NCBI RefSeq assembly: GCF_000196515.1
Contig: NC_014248.1
Location: 1,349,501-1,413,500, forward strand
Reading direction: 5' to 3'
Length of the DNA stretch: 64,000 nucleotides
Origin: 'Nostoc azollae' 0708
GTDB lineage: Bacteria > Cyanobacteriota > Cyanobacteriia > Cyanobacteriales > Nostocaceae
Position numbers and translations under genes: made by a program. Position 1 is the first letter of the stretch; each line of letters opens with the position of its first letter. Of the stretch, positions 48,668-59,117 are shown piece after piece. The notes beneath the pieces are model-generated. The model saw only the letters and a program-made list of their open reading frames with translations, did not search any database and was not told the DNA's origin.

Positions 48668-48935
48668 ATTATACGGCAGCCCCAAAGCCTATATATGTAG
48701 TTTTCAAGGTTCGATTGCATGGATGATGTTATGATAGTCCATTCCAGAAAATGTGTCAAGGGTGAAAAACCCTGAAACCCGATCTGTGTAAGGTGCGGGG
48801 GGATGTCATCCAACAAATAGCGTCAAATCCTTGTCCAGATAGAGATTCAGACATTTGTTTCAGCACCTGATTTTTTACACCAACCCGCGCAAAAATTCCA
48901 AAAATAGGGAACCGAACAATTCAAGATTAAAAAAG
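48668..48935 (-). promoter_or_regulatory. CRISPR leader with promoter
   Basis: Directly upstream of the array on the minus strand. It contains TTGACA (48759-48754) and TATCAT (48736-48731) with 17 bp between them, an almost ideal sigma-70-type promoter firing into the array. CCCCCCGCACCTTACACAG and CGAACCTTGAAAAC resemble leader segments of other Nostocales arrays. An ISKra4-like copy starts just beyond. Confidence 0.65.
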
Positions 48936-48940
48936 TTTTA

Positions 48941-50117
48941 GGAGCATCCACTATTGGAAGATACACAAGTGTTAGGAGCATTTAAGGATAAATAAGTGTG
49001 GATTAGCAACCATGAAGCAGGATAAAAGAACGGCTCAAAGCCTGCTTAGAAGAATAGGCAACATTGTTATATAAAGAAGCAGACAAAAGTCAGATAACAG
49101 ACTTGGAAGGCATAGAAAAAACAGTAAGGAGTCAAATATTAGAAGTGGTAAGTCCAGAAATAGCCCTTTTTTTTTATTGAAGAAAGAACCGGAAGGAAAG
49201 TAGGTAAAACCAGGAAAGTCAAAACCTTGGTAGGAGAACTAAAACTAAAAGCTAAACAGTTGAAGAGACTGGGTTTGAAGCCAAGAAGTCGATTAAGTCC
49301 ATTACTTCAAAAGTGCTGCTTGAGGCTATCAGCTAAGGAAGGAATCATATCAAAAGGCAGAAGTTGAAATTGAGGCATTAACAGGAGTAAAAGTTGGCCA
49401 TAGGAGGCAACAAAAACTAGTTGTGGAACAAGATTGGGAGCTACCACAAGGAAAACAAGCTGTCTGTGAAGTGAGGGTGGATGGTGGAAGAGTACGACTA
49501 GGGAGCAAACCACAACCAGGCTGGTACTGGCGAGACTATCAATAAAACCCTTCGTCTACAAGGAATTCATGATGGCGCATGTTTTGATAACAACTAATAA
49601 ATCATAAGTTGATTATGTTAATAGCCAGTCTTTGGTTAACCCCCTTGTGTGTTTGGGGGATGGTCATGATGGAGTTTGGAATTTAGTTAAAGAGTTTGGA
49701 ACTGAAAAATCCAAACCTTTGGAAATTTTGGATTGGTATCACCTCAAAGAGAATCTTTATCAAATTGGTGGTTATTTAAAGCATCTCCAAGCTGTTGAGA
49801 GTTTATTGTGGTAAGGTCAGATAGAGCCAATTCAAGCTTTATTTAATAATTGTCGAGGCAAACAAGTTAAGAAGTCTTTCGACATAAGCGAAGAACATCC
49901 CACTGGTATTATTAACTACACCTACTACCGAGCTGAACAACTGTGTTCTATTGGTTCTGGATCTGTCGAATCTGCTATTCAACAGATTGGAGCAAGGATT
50001 TAAATTTCTGGACCACAGTGGAATGTTGAAAGTGTCTACCAAATCCTTTCCCTTCCTTGTGCTTATCTCAATGGTTTGCTTCCTATTTAAGTCTTTCTGC
50101 CAAAACTCTATCCTCCC
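48941..50117 (+). mobile_element. ISKra4-like insertion sequence, copy 2 (dead transposase)
   Basis: The same 1177 bp as 6518-7694, including its stops and frameshifts. I noticed one difference near the 3' end (TATTTAAG against TATTTGAG). No flanking duplication was seen. Confidence 0.8.
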
Positions 50118-50258
50118 AAAACTCCTGCCTCCTACTTCTCCCTTATCAGTAGAACGACATGAAAAAACAAAAGTATGCAACAAAATGTAAATCCGTGCCG
50201 TACGCTCTAGTATCTCGGAGATTCTTCACTATCTCTTTCAGAGACGCTCCGCGAACTT

Positions 50259-51104
50259 TCAGAATAACACGTTTAAACCGTTTTTAGTATAACTTTCCTC
50301 TGATGCTGATAAAGGAAATGTTTCTCCAGCTAAGTAAGCGGGAAAATGCTTTTGAAAATACAACCAAGAAGTCATGTCTTCCCCATCCACAAAGGCTTTT
50401 GGTGCTTGCTTATACAAAGGCAGACGGTTATTAATTTCTGCTTGTAGCAGTGGAGGTAATTCTGTAAAACCACCAACTTTGCTACCTGTAGCGCTGTAAA
50501 TCAGATAACCAGGTCGTTGCCCCATTTTCATCCAAGGCAACCATTGACCAATTCTGTCCCAACTTAGTTTGAGTTGAGTTACAGAAGCTAATTCTGAATT
50601 TACTAAATCGGCACTAGAAACAGTAATTTTAAATAATTCTGCGGCTTGATAATTGGCAGATGGGCAATATTCTGCAAATTGGGGATCGTTTGCCAAAGGA
50701 TTGGGATAGTTGGGAAACAGATCAAAAACAAAGGTTGTATTTTCACCTTCCACTTCTACGGGAAGTTTGCCTTTAAATTTGCCTTGCACAGGACTATTGG
50801 CAACGTGCATAACTGGCACTGTTTCACCTGTCCATGGATTTTCCCATTTTCTGACGATTTCGTCTGTTTCTGGGTTGAGGTAATAAGTTAGTTCTCTGGA
50901 AGTAAAATCCCAACGGCCTTCAGCGGTGAGAATACAACGACTTACACTCATTCCGAGAATTTTAAATAATAGTTGTCGCTTTTCACCAGGGACAAAGCTA
51001 TAAATCCTACCTGTCCAAACTAAAAAAGTAGATTCCTTAGCGTCTAGGGAAGATCGAGTTTTTACCCATTGTTGGGCATTAATTTCTTGGATATGGGCTA
51101 CCAT
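50259..51104 (-). CDS. DUF1838 family protein
   Basis: 281 aa, a conserved family of unknown function with a lipocalin-like beta-rich pattern. The segments FLVWTGRIYSFVPGEKRQLL, RELTYYLNPETDEIVRKWEN, PWTGETVPVMHVANSPVQG and SWLYFQKHFPAYLAG are characteristic. No signal peptide. It is intact, directly downstream of the VOC gene on the same strand with 27 bp between, so the two likely formed one transcript. Confidence 0.82.
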   Translation of the reverse strand: MVAHIQEINAQQWVKTRSSLDAKESTFLVWTGRIYSFVPGEKRQLLFKILGMSVSRCILTAEGRWDFTSRELTYYLNPETDEIVRKWENPWTGETVPVMHVANSPVQGKFKGKLPVEVEGENTTFVFDLFPNYPNPLANDPQFAEYCPSANYQAAELFKITVSSADLVNSELASVTQLKLSWDRIGQWLPWMKMGQRPGYLIYSATGSKVGGFTELPPLLQAEINNRLPLYKQAPKAFVDGEDMTSWLYFQKHFPAYLAGETFPLSASEESYTKNGLNVLF

Positions 51105-51131
51105 TAGCTATTTCCTGATTATTTATCAAAT

Positions 51132-52163
51132 TTAGTTTTTTGCCACCAATGTCCAAAAGTAGCCATCCGGGGCAATGAAGGAAAAACTGATTTCTCCAAA
51201 TTCATTATTTACAGTTTTAGTAACTTGTTGTGCATTACTAGCCCGAATTCGGTCAAAATAAGTTTCTATGCCCTGGACTTGGTAGGTGTAAAGGCACATT
51301 CCTAAACTTCCTGGTTGGGCTGATGTAAAGTGTAATTGTAATTCGATGTTCTCTGGAAAACTTACTATATAAAGTCTGCGGCTACGTGCTTCTATGAAGT
51401 TAGTTGCACAGGAACGAGGATCATCAACAGCGGTGACGATAAATTTTTCTCCTGCTTGAAGATCAAAAAAACCTCTGCCTGCATCAGAAGATTCATAGCT
51501 GGTTTCTACATTATCCCGGACGCGCAATAAACCTAAAATTTGTTCATAAAATTGTAGGGTCTGTTTGCTGTCGTCTTGAACTACTAAGCCCAAGTGGGTA
51601 AACTGACTGGTGTTTAATGGTGCATGATGATTAATTTGGCCGTAATGGGGCATGGTATAACCAAAGCGTTGAAATAATACTTGTCGAGTTAAGGGTTCCA
51701 GTAGCATGATTTCTCACACACCAATGGCAGAATCTAGAAATGGTTGGCTTTTTTGTTCTTTGTTATCAATTACTTCCCAATAAAGGTGGGTGTATTTGAT
51801 TGTTATACCCATGGCTTTGGTATTTTCGGCATGAATTAAAATTCCTAACACATCTGTGGTTAAGGCGGTAGCCCAACGATTTCCTTCAATTCTCACGGAA
51901 CCGATACGTCAACCGCTATTTGTGGGTTGTTGCCAAGTCATTAGTCGAATTAAACCATAGTCTGCTTCTTGGTGGTAAAGACCGATGGTTTTTAAGGAGG
52001 AGTGGACCCCATATAATTGGTAAGCTGTCTCGGTGTTTAATTCTCCTATTTGTCATATACGATAGCCAAATTGTTGCCAATATTGAATTGCTAAAATTGC
52101 CTCTGTAACTCCAATACACACTTCATAGATGCCTTCTATGGCTGTTGTTGTTCCTTGATTCAT
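51132..52163 (-). pseudogene. Two-module VOC (glyoxalase-fold) protein with three in-frame TGA codons
   Basis: From ATG 52163 (MNQGTTTAIEGIYEVCIGVT) a single frame runs to 51132, interrupted only by TGA at 52055-52053, 51911-51909 and 51716-51714. The first module reads AILAIQYWQQFGYRI and LYGVHSSLKTIGLYHQEADY, the second THLGLVVQDDSKQTLQFYEQ, IELQLHFTSAQPGSLG and GEISFSFIAPDGYFWTLV. About 343 codons. The last 191 are uninterrupted from an ATG at 51707 and could still be translated. Substrate unknown. It is upstream of the DUF1838 gene. Confidence 0.75.
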
Positions 52164-52378
52164 GGCCAAATCGTTTTGGAATCATGTTTCAGGTATAGTT
52201 AACTGCAAATGCACGCAGATAAACACAGATGCGTGAGTGAGTCTTATGATTGTATAGCAATTGCCTAATTGGTTAGGATATCAGCTGTACTTCTTATGGA
52301 GGTAGTATGGATTGATACAAGTAAGGCACAAATAGATTTCTAATTCTGTCACCTGTCACCTACCATACTGTGTGAGCT

Positions 52379-54038
52379 ATGCTAAATCATGAGCGATGGC
52401 TAACTACATATGATACTGCCCTGTTAAATAAAACAGCCTCTCAGGTTTGCCAAGTAATTATTACTATTCACCGACAGCAGCCAGAATTATTGCTGGAAAA
52501 GTATAGAAAAGTTCAGTGGCAAAATGATTCTAATCAATCTGCTTTGATTGCTAAGTTTACAGAATTACTTAGCCAAGGTCAAAGCTGGGATGAACTCAAG
52601 AAACTCCAATTATCCCTGAAGGCTTTACTACTTCCCGCTGCTTTAGATTTACCAATTTTACTAGAGTTAGTCGCCAATATTCGCCAACAAAATCCTCTGA
52701 TTTCCCAATTTAATGCTTCATTAATTCCTAATACTATTAAGTCTTTATTGCCAGTAGGCATTGCGGGTTTACTTTTAGATGCCGAAAATCTACAAATTAG
52801 TACCCATACTGAAAAATTTTTAGCAAATGTTTGTAATTGTCCTCTGCAAGTAAAGATCGCTTTTGCTAATTGGAATAATTAGGGTAAGTTAGATATAGAA
52901 TTGCATGAACGTAGTTATGATTTGGTTCATGTTCCTGCTGGTAGGGATAATGCTGATGGGAAAATGATCGCTTTTGGTTCTTCTATTCATGAAGTTTACC
53001 CCCATGCTAAAGAAGTTTTGGTTTGCTCTTCAGATAAGGTAATGACTAATTCATGCAAGAATTTACAACAACATTGATTAATTGTATATCAAGTTATTCA
53101 ACATAGCAAAAATATTATTATCTTTAATAATCCTCCTGGTAAAACTACTATTTATAGTACTAAACCTTTAGTAGAAACTCCCTCTATTGAACAATTTATT
53201 TTGCAAGTCAAGGGTTTAATCAAAGAGGAGCATAAACTGACGGCTAGTGCTTGGGTTAAACTGTCTCATTTTTCTAAGGTATATAAAGTTAAATATCAGT
53301 TACATCTTAGTCATATTGTCTCTAAATATTCACCTGGTAAAAATGCTAAGGATATACTTGCTAAGTATCCAGCAGATTTCGTAATTCATCAAATTGATGA
53401 TAGTTAAGAATTGTATATAACGGTGTTTGATGATAATTTAAATCCTCCCAAGAATAATACTGATAAGTCTAAAACTGTCGAAAATATTCCATCAGATTAT
53501 TTATCTGTTATTAATTCTAAATTAGGTTAATAACTAGCTCTAAAAACGATTCTAGAAGATTTAATGGAAGAATCTAATCAGGTTAATTTTGATATTAATA
53601 TTTTGGCTGTTCATTCAATTTAAGCAAAGATATGCTAAACCCATTGCTGAAGAAATAAAGGAATTAAAAATCAAGGGTACCTGTATTAAATTCTTACAGT
53701 CTTGTAGTTTCTTACAACTCGAACAAAAAGATAATAAATGGGAAATAAGTGAATTGAATTTAACTAATACTACATCTAACTTATTATATGATATTAATTC
53801 TGCAGCAGCTTTGGAGGATGCTATCAGAAACATTCTCACAAGAGCAACTAATGAATCAGGGAATGGGTATATTGATATTAGTATTTTAGGAACTAAGTTC
53901 CATCAGCAATATGGTAAATCCATAACTGATCAAATCAAAGCATTAAAGATTGGTGGTAATTATATGAAGTTTTTACAGTCTTGCAGTTCTTTTCAACTGA
54001 AACAAACGGGTAAAAAATGGGAAGTCGCTATACACTAG
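52379..54038 (+). pseudogene. NYN-domain ribonuclease with OST-HTH/LOTUS repeats (broken)
   Basis: A helical head (MLNHERWLTTYDTALLNKTA) leads to the NYN core: GLLLDAENLQI (first Asp), QVKIAFANWNN, stop, LVHVPAGRDNADGKMIAFGS and KEVLVCSSDKVM (further acidic sites). Then come three OST-HTH-like modules: GLIKEEHKLTASAWVKLSHF...ILAKYPADFVIH, INILAVHSI...FLQLEQKDNKWEIS, and NESGNGYIDISILGTKFHQQ...SFQLKQTGKKWEV. NYN plus LOTUS proteins are RNA-binding ribonucleases. Five or more stops or frame shifts occur. Confidence 0.75.
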
Positions 54039-54117
54039 ACCTGAATACTGGATTACCCCATCAATCCGGGGATATTGTATATATTAAAATAATAGTGTGT
54101 GAAGAAATATAAAGATA

Positions 54118-54833
54118 GTGATGCAGGATAAAGTTATTATCATGGTTGGTACTACTGGTGGTATAGGGACAGCCTTAACCCGTCAACTTGTACCCATAGG
54201 GGCAAAACTGGTACTAGCTGCTAGAAATAAAGTAAATTTAGCAACATTGGCAGAGGAGTTATCGGGGGAAGTGTTGACAGTCCCTACTGATATTACTCAA
54301 TCAGACCAGGTAAATACATTGATACAAGCAACTTTGACGTGGTGTGGTCAAATCGATGTGTTGGTAAATGCTGCTGGTATCAGTATCCTGAAGCTATACA
54401 ACAGTATAGAACTATAGAACCGGGGGAATTAGAGAAAATGCTGGATTTAAATTTAAAAGGCTGTTTCTATACTACTCAGGCAGCAGCCGAAGAGATGCAA
54501 AGACGTAAGTCTGGTCATATCTGTAATGTGGTAGGGATTTTGGGTAAGCATTCTATGGGTATGGCTGCGGCTTATTCTGCGTCTAAGTTTGGTGTTGTCA
54601 GTTTTAGTAAGTGTATGGCTGACGAACTGAAACGCTTTGGTGTGAAGTTCAAGCTGTTCTATTTTGGTGGGGTGGATTCTCCTTTCTGGGACAATGTAAG
54701 CTTAAAGGTAGACCGAACAAAAATACTGAGTTGTGAAACTGCTGCTAATGCTATTTTCTATGCTTTATCTGCTAAACCTCAAGCTGTACCAATGGAAATT
54801 CATCTTCAACCTGATAGCCATTTGTTTTTCTAG
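54118..54833 (+). pseudogene. Short-chain dehydrogenase/reductase with a frameshift
   Basis: Classical SDR. IIMVGTTGGIGTALTRQL is the NAD(P)-binding glycine motif (usually TGxxxGIG), then IDVLVNAAGIS (NAAG). At about 54400 the frame shifts and continues IEPGELEKMLDLNLKGCFYT, YSASKFG (YxxxK catalytic pair), FYFGGVDSPFWDNV. About 237 codons together, full length. It lies just upstream of hppD. The substrate is not determined. Confidence 0.82.
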
Positions 54834-54944
54834 TTATAGCTGTAATGTGGAAAATCAAAGATTAACGTAGATGATAAATCCTGTATCCCTTACGGGAACG
54901 TTAACCATAAATCCTTAAATACTGGAAATCCTGATTCAGAAATT

Positions 54945-56090
54945 ATGCTTCAAATTGATCACGTTCACTTCTATGTAGAAGATGCCCAAAAGTGGCGAGA
55001 TTGGTTTGTCAATTATCTGGGTTTTCAAACAGTAGTGAGTGAGATCTTCCCTACTGCTATAAATCAAGAAAAGTCGTTTCACACTCATACAGAAGCTGTG
55101 AAAAATGGAAATGTCTATTTTTTGCTGTCTTCTCCTTTGTTACCCACAAGTCCAGTGACTGAGTTCTTACGTCATCATCCTCCTGGTGTGGCAGATGTAG
55201 CTTTTGCTGTGGCAGATTTACCAGCGGTGATGGCAAGAGTTGCTGCTAATGGTGCTAAGATTCTGCAATTTATTGAGGATGCTGGATCTTGCAAATACGC
55301 AAAAATTGTGGCTTGGGGTGGGGTGACTCATACATTAATTGAAAGAAACTTAATCAAAGGAGAGGAGGGGCAGACAAATCAGTTCAAAATTCAAAATTCA
55401 AAATTCAAAATTAAAGAAATCTTACCTTCTATTTCTAATCACCTATCAAACCATATTTTTACAGATATAGATCATGTGGTTTTAAATGTGGGAGTTGGGA
55501 ATTTAGAGACGGCTGTGAGTTGGTACCAAAAAGTCCTACATTTGCAACCCCAACAAAGTTTTAAAATTCACACTGAACGCTCGGCTTTGCATAGTCGGGT
55601 GATGATGTCTGCTAATGGTAAGGTACAATTACCAATCAATGAACCGGGTTCTCCTAATTCCCAAATTCAGGAATTTTTGCAAGTGAATAGGGGGGCGGGA
55701 ATTCAACATATTGCTTTACGGACACCTCATTTAATTAGTGCGATCGCTCGTTTTCGAGCTGCAGGTCTATCGTTCCTCTCTGTTCCTGAAAGCTATTACA
55801 CAAAATTACAACAGCGCTTAGAGTTTCCTTTGTCATCCCCAGAATTGCAAGCGATCAAACAACAAGAAATATTGGTTGATTGTCAAAAAGATTCTCCTTT
55901 AGGGGCTTTATTATTGCAAATCTTCACTCAGCCAATTTTTGAAGAACCAACTTTTTTCTTTGAGTTTATTGAACGCCGTTCCCAAGCATCTGGTTTTGGT
56001 GAAGGTAATTTTCGGGCCTTATTTGAAGCGATTGAAAGCGAACAAGTTAAACGGGGATTTGTCAGGGAAGAGGTGATTGGTCATGGGTGA
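54945..56090 (+). CDS. hppD: 4-hydroxyphenylpyruvate dioxygenase
   Basis: Fe(II) enzyme that converts 4-hydroxyphenylpyruvate to homogentisate, the tocopherol precursor. 381 aa. Two VOC-type halves: the N-terminal one starts IDHVHFYVEDAQKWRDWFVN. The C-terminal one carries the iron ligands in DIDHVVLNVG, GIQHIALRT and FFFEFIER. The C-terminal SGFGEGNFRALFEAIE is the family signature. A four-fold heptamer repeat adds FKIQNSKFKIK between the halves without breaking the frame. It is intact. A hydroxymandelate-synthase activity cannot be excluded by sequence reading alone. Confidence 0.88.
   Translation: MLQIDHVHFYVEDAQKWRDWFVNYLGFQTVVSEIFPTAINQEKSFHTHTEAVKNGNVYFLLSSPLLPTSPVTEFLRHHPPGVADVAFAVADLPAVMARVAANGAKILQFIEDAGSCKYAKIVAWGGVTHTLIERNLIKGEEGQTNQFKIQNSKFKIKEILPSISNHLSNHIFTDIDHVVLNVGVGNLETAVSWYQKVLHLQPQQSFKIHTERSALHSRVMMSANGKVQLPINEPGSPNSQIQEFLQVNRGAGIQHIALRTPHLISAIARFRAAGLSFLSVPESYYTKLQQRLEFPLSSPELQAIKQQEILVDCQKDSPLGALLLQIFTQPIFEEPTFFFEFIERRSQASGFGEGNFRALFEAIESEQVKRGFVREEVIGHG
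55383..55412. repeat. In-frame TTCAAAA heptamer repeat inside hppD
   Basis: Four consecutive TTCAAAA units. Heptamer repeats of this kind are usually intergenic in Nostocales; here the sequence is coding. Confidence 0.85.
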
Positions 56091-56187
56091 TTGGTGAAAG
56101 AAGGTAAATCCTTATCTCCCCGATCTCCCTAGTCCTCCCTAAACCCTTTTCCTGAGATAATGGACAAAAATTCAACCTGAACAAGTG

Positions 56188-56880
56188 ATGCTCAGACTAA
56201 TTACTGATTTAGATGGACCGATTATGGATGTTTCGGAACGGTACTATCAAGTTTATCAATTGTGTTTGCGGGAAACGCGATATCCTGACCAAGTGGTGAC
56301 GGAACTTTCTAAAGCGGAATTTTGGGAACTTAAGCGAGCGCACACTCCCGAAAAAGATATTGCTTTAAAGTCTGGTTTAGATGAAGAACAAGCGCACGAA
56401 TTCACTAAAATTCGGAAGCGAACAGTGCATACACAGCCTTACTTTCAGTATGATACCCTCGTCCCTGGGGCTTTAGATGCGCTGGCTAAAGTTCAACAAG
56501 CGGGGATTGATTTGGTAGTGATGACCATGCGTAGGGTGCAAGAACTGGACTATGCGGTTAATCAATACAATTTAGGTGAATTTTTACCTGAAAATCGCCG
56601 TTATTATCTCAGTAACGACTATGTGAAAACCCGTGATATTGAAGATAAACCTCTGTTGATGGCTAGGGCCTTAGCGGAATTACCACCTGCTGTGAATACT
56701 TGGATGGTCGGAGATACAGAGGCTGATATTACGGCTGCTAGAAAACATGGTATTAAGATGATAGCGGTGGAAAGTGGTATTCGCGATCGCACTCAATTAG
56801 AACTCTACCAACCTGACTTAATTATTAAGGATTTGATAACCACCGTAGATATGATTCTCTCTGAAGAAACAAAAGTGTAG
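56188..56880 (+). CDS. HAD-family hydrolase
   Basis: 230 aa from ATG 56188 (a GTG one codon upstream is less likely). Motif I is LITDLDGPIMD (nucleophile Asp in DxD), motif II is IDLVVMTMRR (normally S/T), motif III is around KPLLMARAL, and motif IV is WMVGDTEADITAARKHG. The helical cap carries the VPGALDALAKVQQAG of phosphoglycolate-phosphatase-like members. A soluble phosphatase with unknown substrate. It is intact and follows hppD by about 100 bp. Confidence 0.85.
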   Translation: MLRLITDLDGPIMDVSERYYQVYQLCLRETRYPDQVVTELSKAEFWELKRAHTPEKDIALKSGLDEEQAHEFTKIRKRTVHTQPYFQYDTLVPGALDALAKVQQAGIDLVVMTMRRVQELDYAVNQYNLGEFLPENRRYYLSNDYVKTRDIEDKPLLMARALAELPPAVNTWMVGDTEADITAARKHGIKMIAVESGIRDRTQLELYQPDLIIKDLITTVDMILSEETKV

Positions 56881-56983
56881 GAGCAGAGGCGCAGGGGAGA
56901 AATAATAACCTCTAGCCTTCCTTTTGCCTTCTGTCACCTCTTCCCTGACAAATCCCCGTTTAACTTGTTCCCTTTCAATCCAC

Positions 56984-57270
56984 CTACAGTTGAGCAAAAC
57001 GTTCAGCCGTCCATCCAAAAATATCTGACACCTGCCCATCACCAATTTCTACTACCCATTTACTACCATCCCTATGAGCTATTACATCGACAGAGAAAAA
57101 GTGGCTTCCAATCCGCTTGGCACATTCAGAAACAATCTCTGGAATTTCTTCATCTGCTAAAGCGGCAAAAGGTTTACCAGATAACACAAAGTAACGCTTC
57201 TCGGTTTCAGGCACAAAATCTTCAATCCGCCCCACACAAATACCTCCCTCAATAGTTCCTCTAAACATTA
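56984..57270 (-). pseudogene. C-terminal part of an ATP-grasp (DUF4343-like) protein
   Basis: The minus strand reads FRGTIEGGICVGRIEDFVPE, TEKRYFVLSGKPFAALADEE, IPEIVSECAKRIGSHFFSVD, VIAHRDGSKWVVEIGDGQVS. This is the end of an ATP-grasp ligase-like domain (DVIxxxDGxxxxVEIGDGQVS). It is joined directly to the end of the broken alkA reading, so its N-terminal half has been lost in a deletion fusing two genes. Confidence 0.68.
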
Positions 57271-59117
57271 CGAATAGCAGCACGAATACCCAAGTGATCC
57301 ACAGGTACAACATCCCAGGGATGTAACGTGAATATTAGCGGGACTTAAACAAAAGTTAAGAGTAAAAGGGAGTATAATGGGATTTCGGTGTAGCTTTCAC
57401 CTTCAAAGAAGCTAATGAAAGAAACCACTGCCCCAGCAATGGCACCATGGTTTGAAAGATGGTGTTAAAGGTTTGATGATGTATTTACTCATAAAGGGGA
57501 AAGAAGAGAGTTTAGACCTTATTTAGGGGGATGATTGGGTGAAAGTGAGAGAAAAAACCTATTTGAAATGGCAGAGAATGCCCTAGGGGTGACCTACCAA
57601 CGATTACACCACGTTTTAAATGAAGCACCTTGGTCCAGTTCCCAAGTCAATGAGCGTCGGGTAGAGATTATGAACAGGTGTAGTCAGAGGAGAATCACCA
57701 GAGGATTTAGCTTAATAATTGATGATTCTGTCCATAGAAAAAGGGGGAATTTTAGGGATGGAGTAGGAAGACAATATATTGAAGAAATTGGGAAAAGGGA
57801 TACTGGAATAGTAGTAGTAACAACACATACGTCTATAATGATGGCAGTAAAAGCTTACCATTAGATATAGAGTTATATCACCATGGTGGATTCTTTACTC
57901 AAAGGGAAACAAGACCCTCTATTTGAGAATAAACCTGAGTTAGGAATTAAATTAATACATCTGACCTTAAGCCGTGGTTATCAACCAGGAATAGTAATTA
58001 TAGATCCTGGATATGGCCACAATAGGTCTTTCTTATTAAAGATAGAAAACCGGAATTGAAAGTATTGAGGAGGATTAGCTAAAAATCCCAAAGTCCTTGC
58101 CAGTGACCAAGAGGATAGTCCACAAATAATTAGGTTAGATGAATTAGTACAAAGTTTACCCCAAGAGGCTTTTACACAAATTCAACTGGAGTTAGATAAA
58201 ACCAAAACATTATGGGTAGTAACTAAAGAAGTAGAAATATCAGCCTTAAGTGGAAAGGGCAATATTCCTATCGTCATCAACGGTTCTACTTTCTCTCAAG
58301 CCACTGATATTGACTACTTTATGACCAATGTTTCTTGAGCAATTGTCACACCTGGATAGTTGATACATATTGTCAAAGAAATTGGGTAGAAGTTGTTTAC
58401 AGGGAAGCCAAGGGATGGTTAGGAATCAAAGAATATCAAGTTCGAGATAAGAGCAGTTGACTGCACCATTTTATTTTGGTTTGCTGTGCCTACACTTTTA
58501 TTCTTTGCCATCAGTGGACTGGAGGATTAAGACCAAGGTGGGCTAAAAAACCTTTGAATACTTTTACTGCAGCTTTAGAAGCGTTGAGAACAGCCATATC
58601 TTTTCTATTTATTGATTGGTTCAACTTGAATCCGGACGTGTTTCCTTCTTATCAAGCCAGTTTGGGCTATATTTGGGCTTTATTTTTGTTTAGGTCCCCT
58701 TAGTAACATCTGTACCGTCCAACCTCCAATACCCTTAAGTATAGTTAAACACTTAATAATAGATTCATCATCTATTGTTTGCAGGTCATCTAAGCTAGGT
58801 AATTCCTCAAATCCTTGTGCTAAATATTTTAAATAGGAAATCTTAGGACGGGAAATGCCCACGGAACGCAAAACATCATCTGGGGTATTGAGGATATCAC
58901 TCAATGTAAATGAATCAGTGTATAGTTGTAAAAATCTGTGGTGAATAGCTGCTGCTGCTTTGCCTGATAGTTGTTGATAAATAATGGCATGACACAGACA
59001 ATCTAATAAATCTCCTGTTTCTTCCACCTAATTTAGCCTACACTCTCCTACTTGCTCTATCAACCGAGCTAAAATAAAATCTTGTTTAACTGCATCAATA
59101 GCAACTGAGTAATTCAT
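57261..59117 (-). pseudogene. alkA: DNA-3-methyladenine glycosylase II (AlkA-like), split by IS701-like copy 1
   Basis: HhH-GPD base-excision repair glycosylase. From ATG 59117: MNYSVAIDAVKQDFILARLI, then a TAG (probably CAG originally), LLDCLCHAIIYQQLSGKAAA, ISRPKISYLKYLAQGFEELP, LTILKGIGGWTVQMLL (the HhH motif LxxIxGIGxWT). The IS sits at 57339-58699. Removing it with one TTAG gives IFTLHPWDVVPVDHLGIRAA (the GPD catalytic Asp) and a stop at 57261. The C-terminus is then replaced by the ATP-grasp fragment. Confidence 0.82.
57339..58699 (+). mobile_element. IS701-like element, copy 1
   Basis: 1361 bp with inverted ends CGGGACTTAAAC/GGGGACCTAAAC and the 4-bp duplication TTAG (57335-57338, 58700-58703), fitting the YTAR habit of IS701-type elements. 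Transposase frames: MAENALGVTYQRLHHVLNEA, FSLIIDDSVHRKRGNFRDGV (first Asp), GIVIIDPGYGHN-like region (second Asp), and the C-terminal AYTFILCHQWTGGLRPRWAK. Stops between them show decay. Confidence 0.82.

Noticed and set aside
51132-52163. TGA codons as selenocysteine or stop-codon recoding
   Set aside because: No selenocysteine insertion element was seen, neighbouring genes also carry TAA and TAG, and the residues replaced look like ordinary Arg positions.
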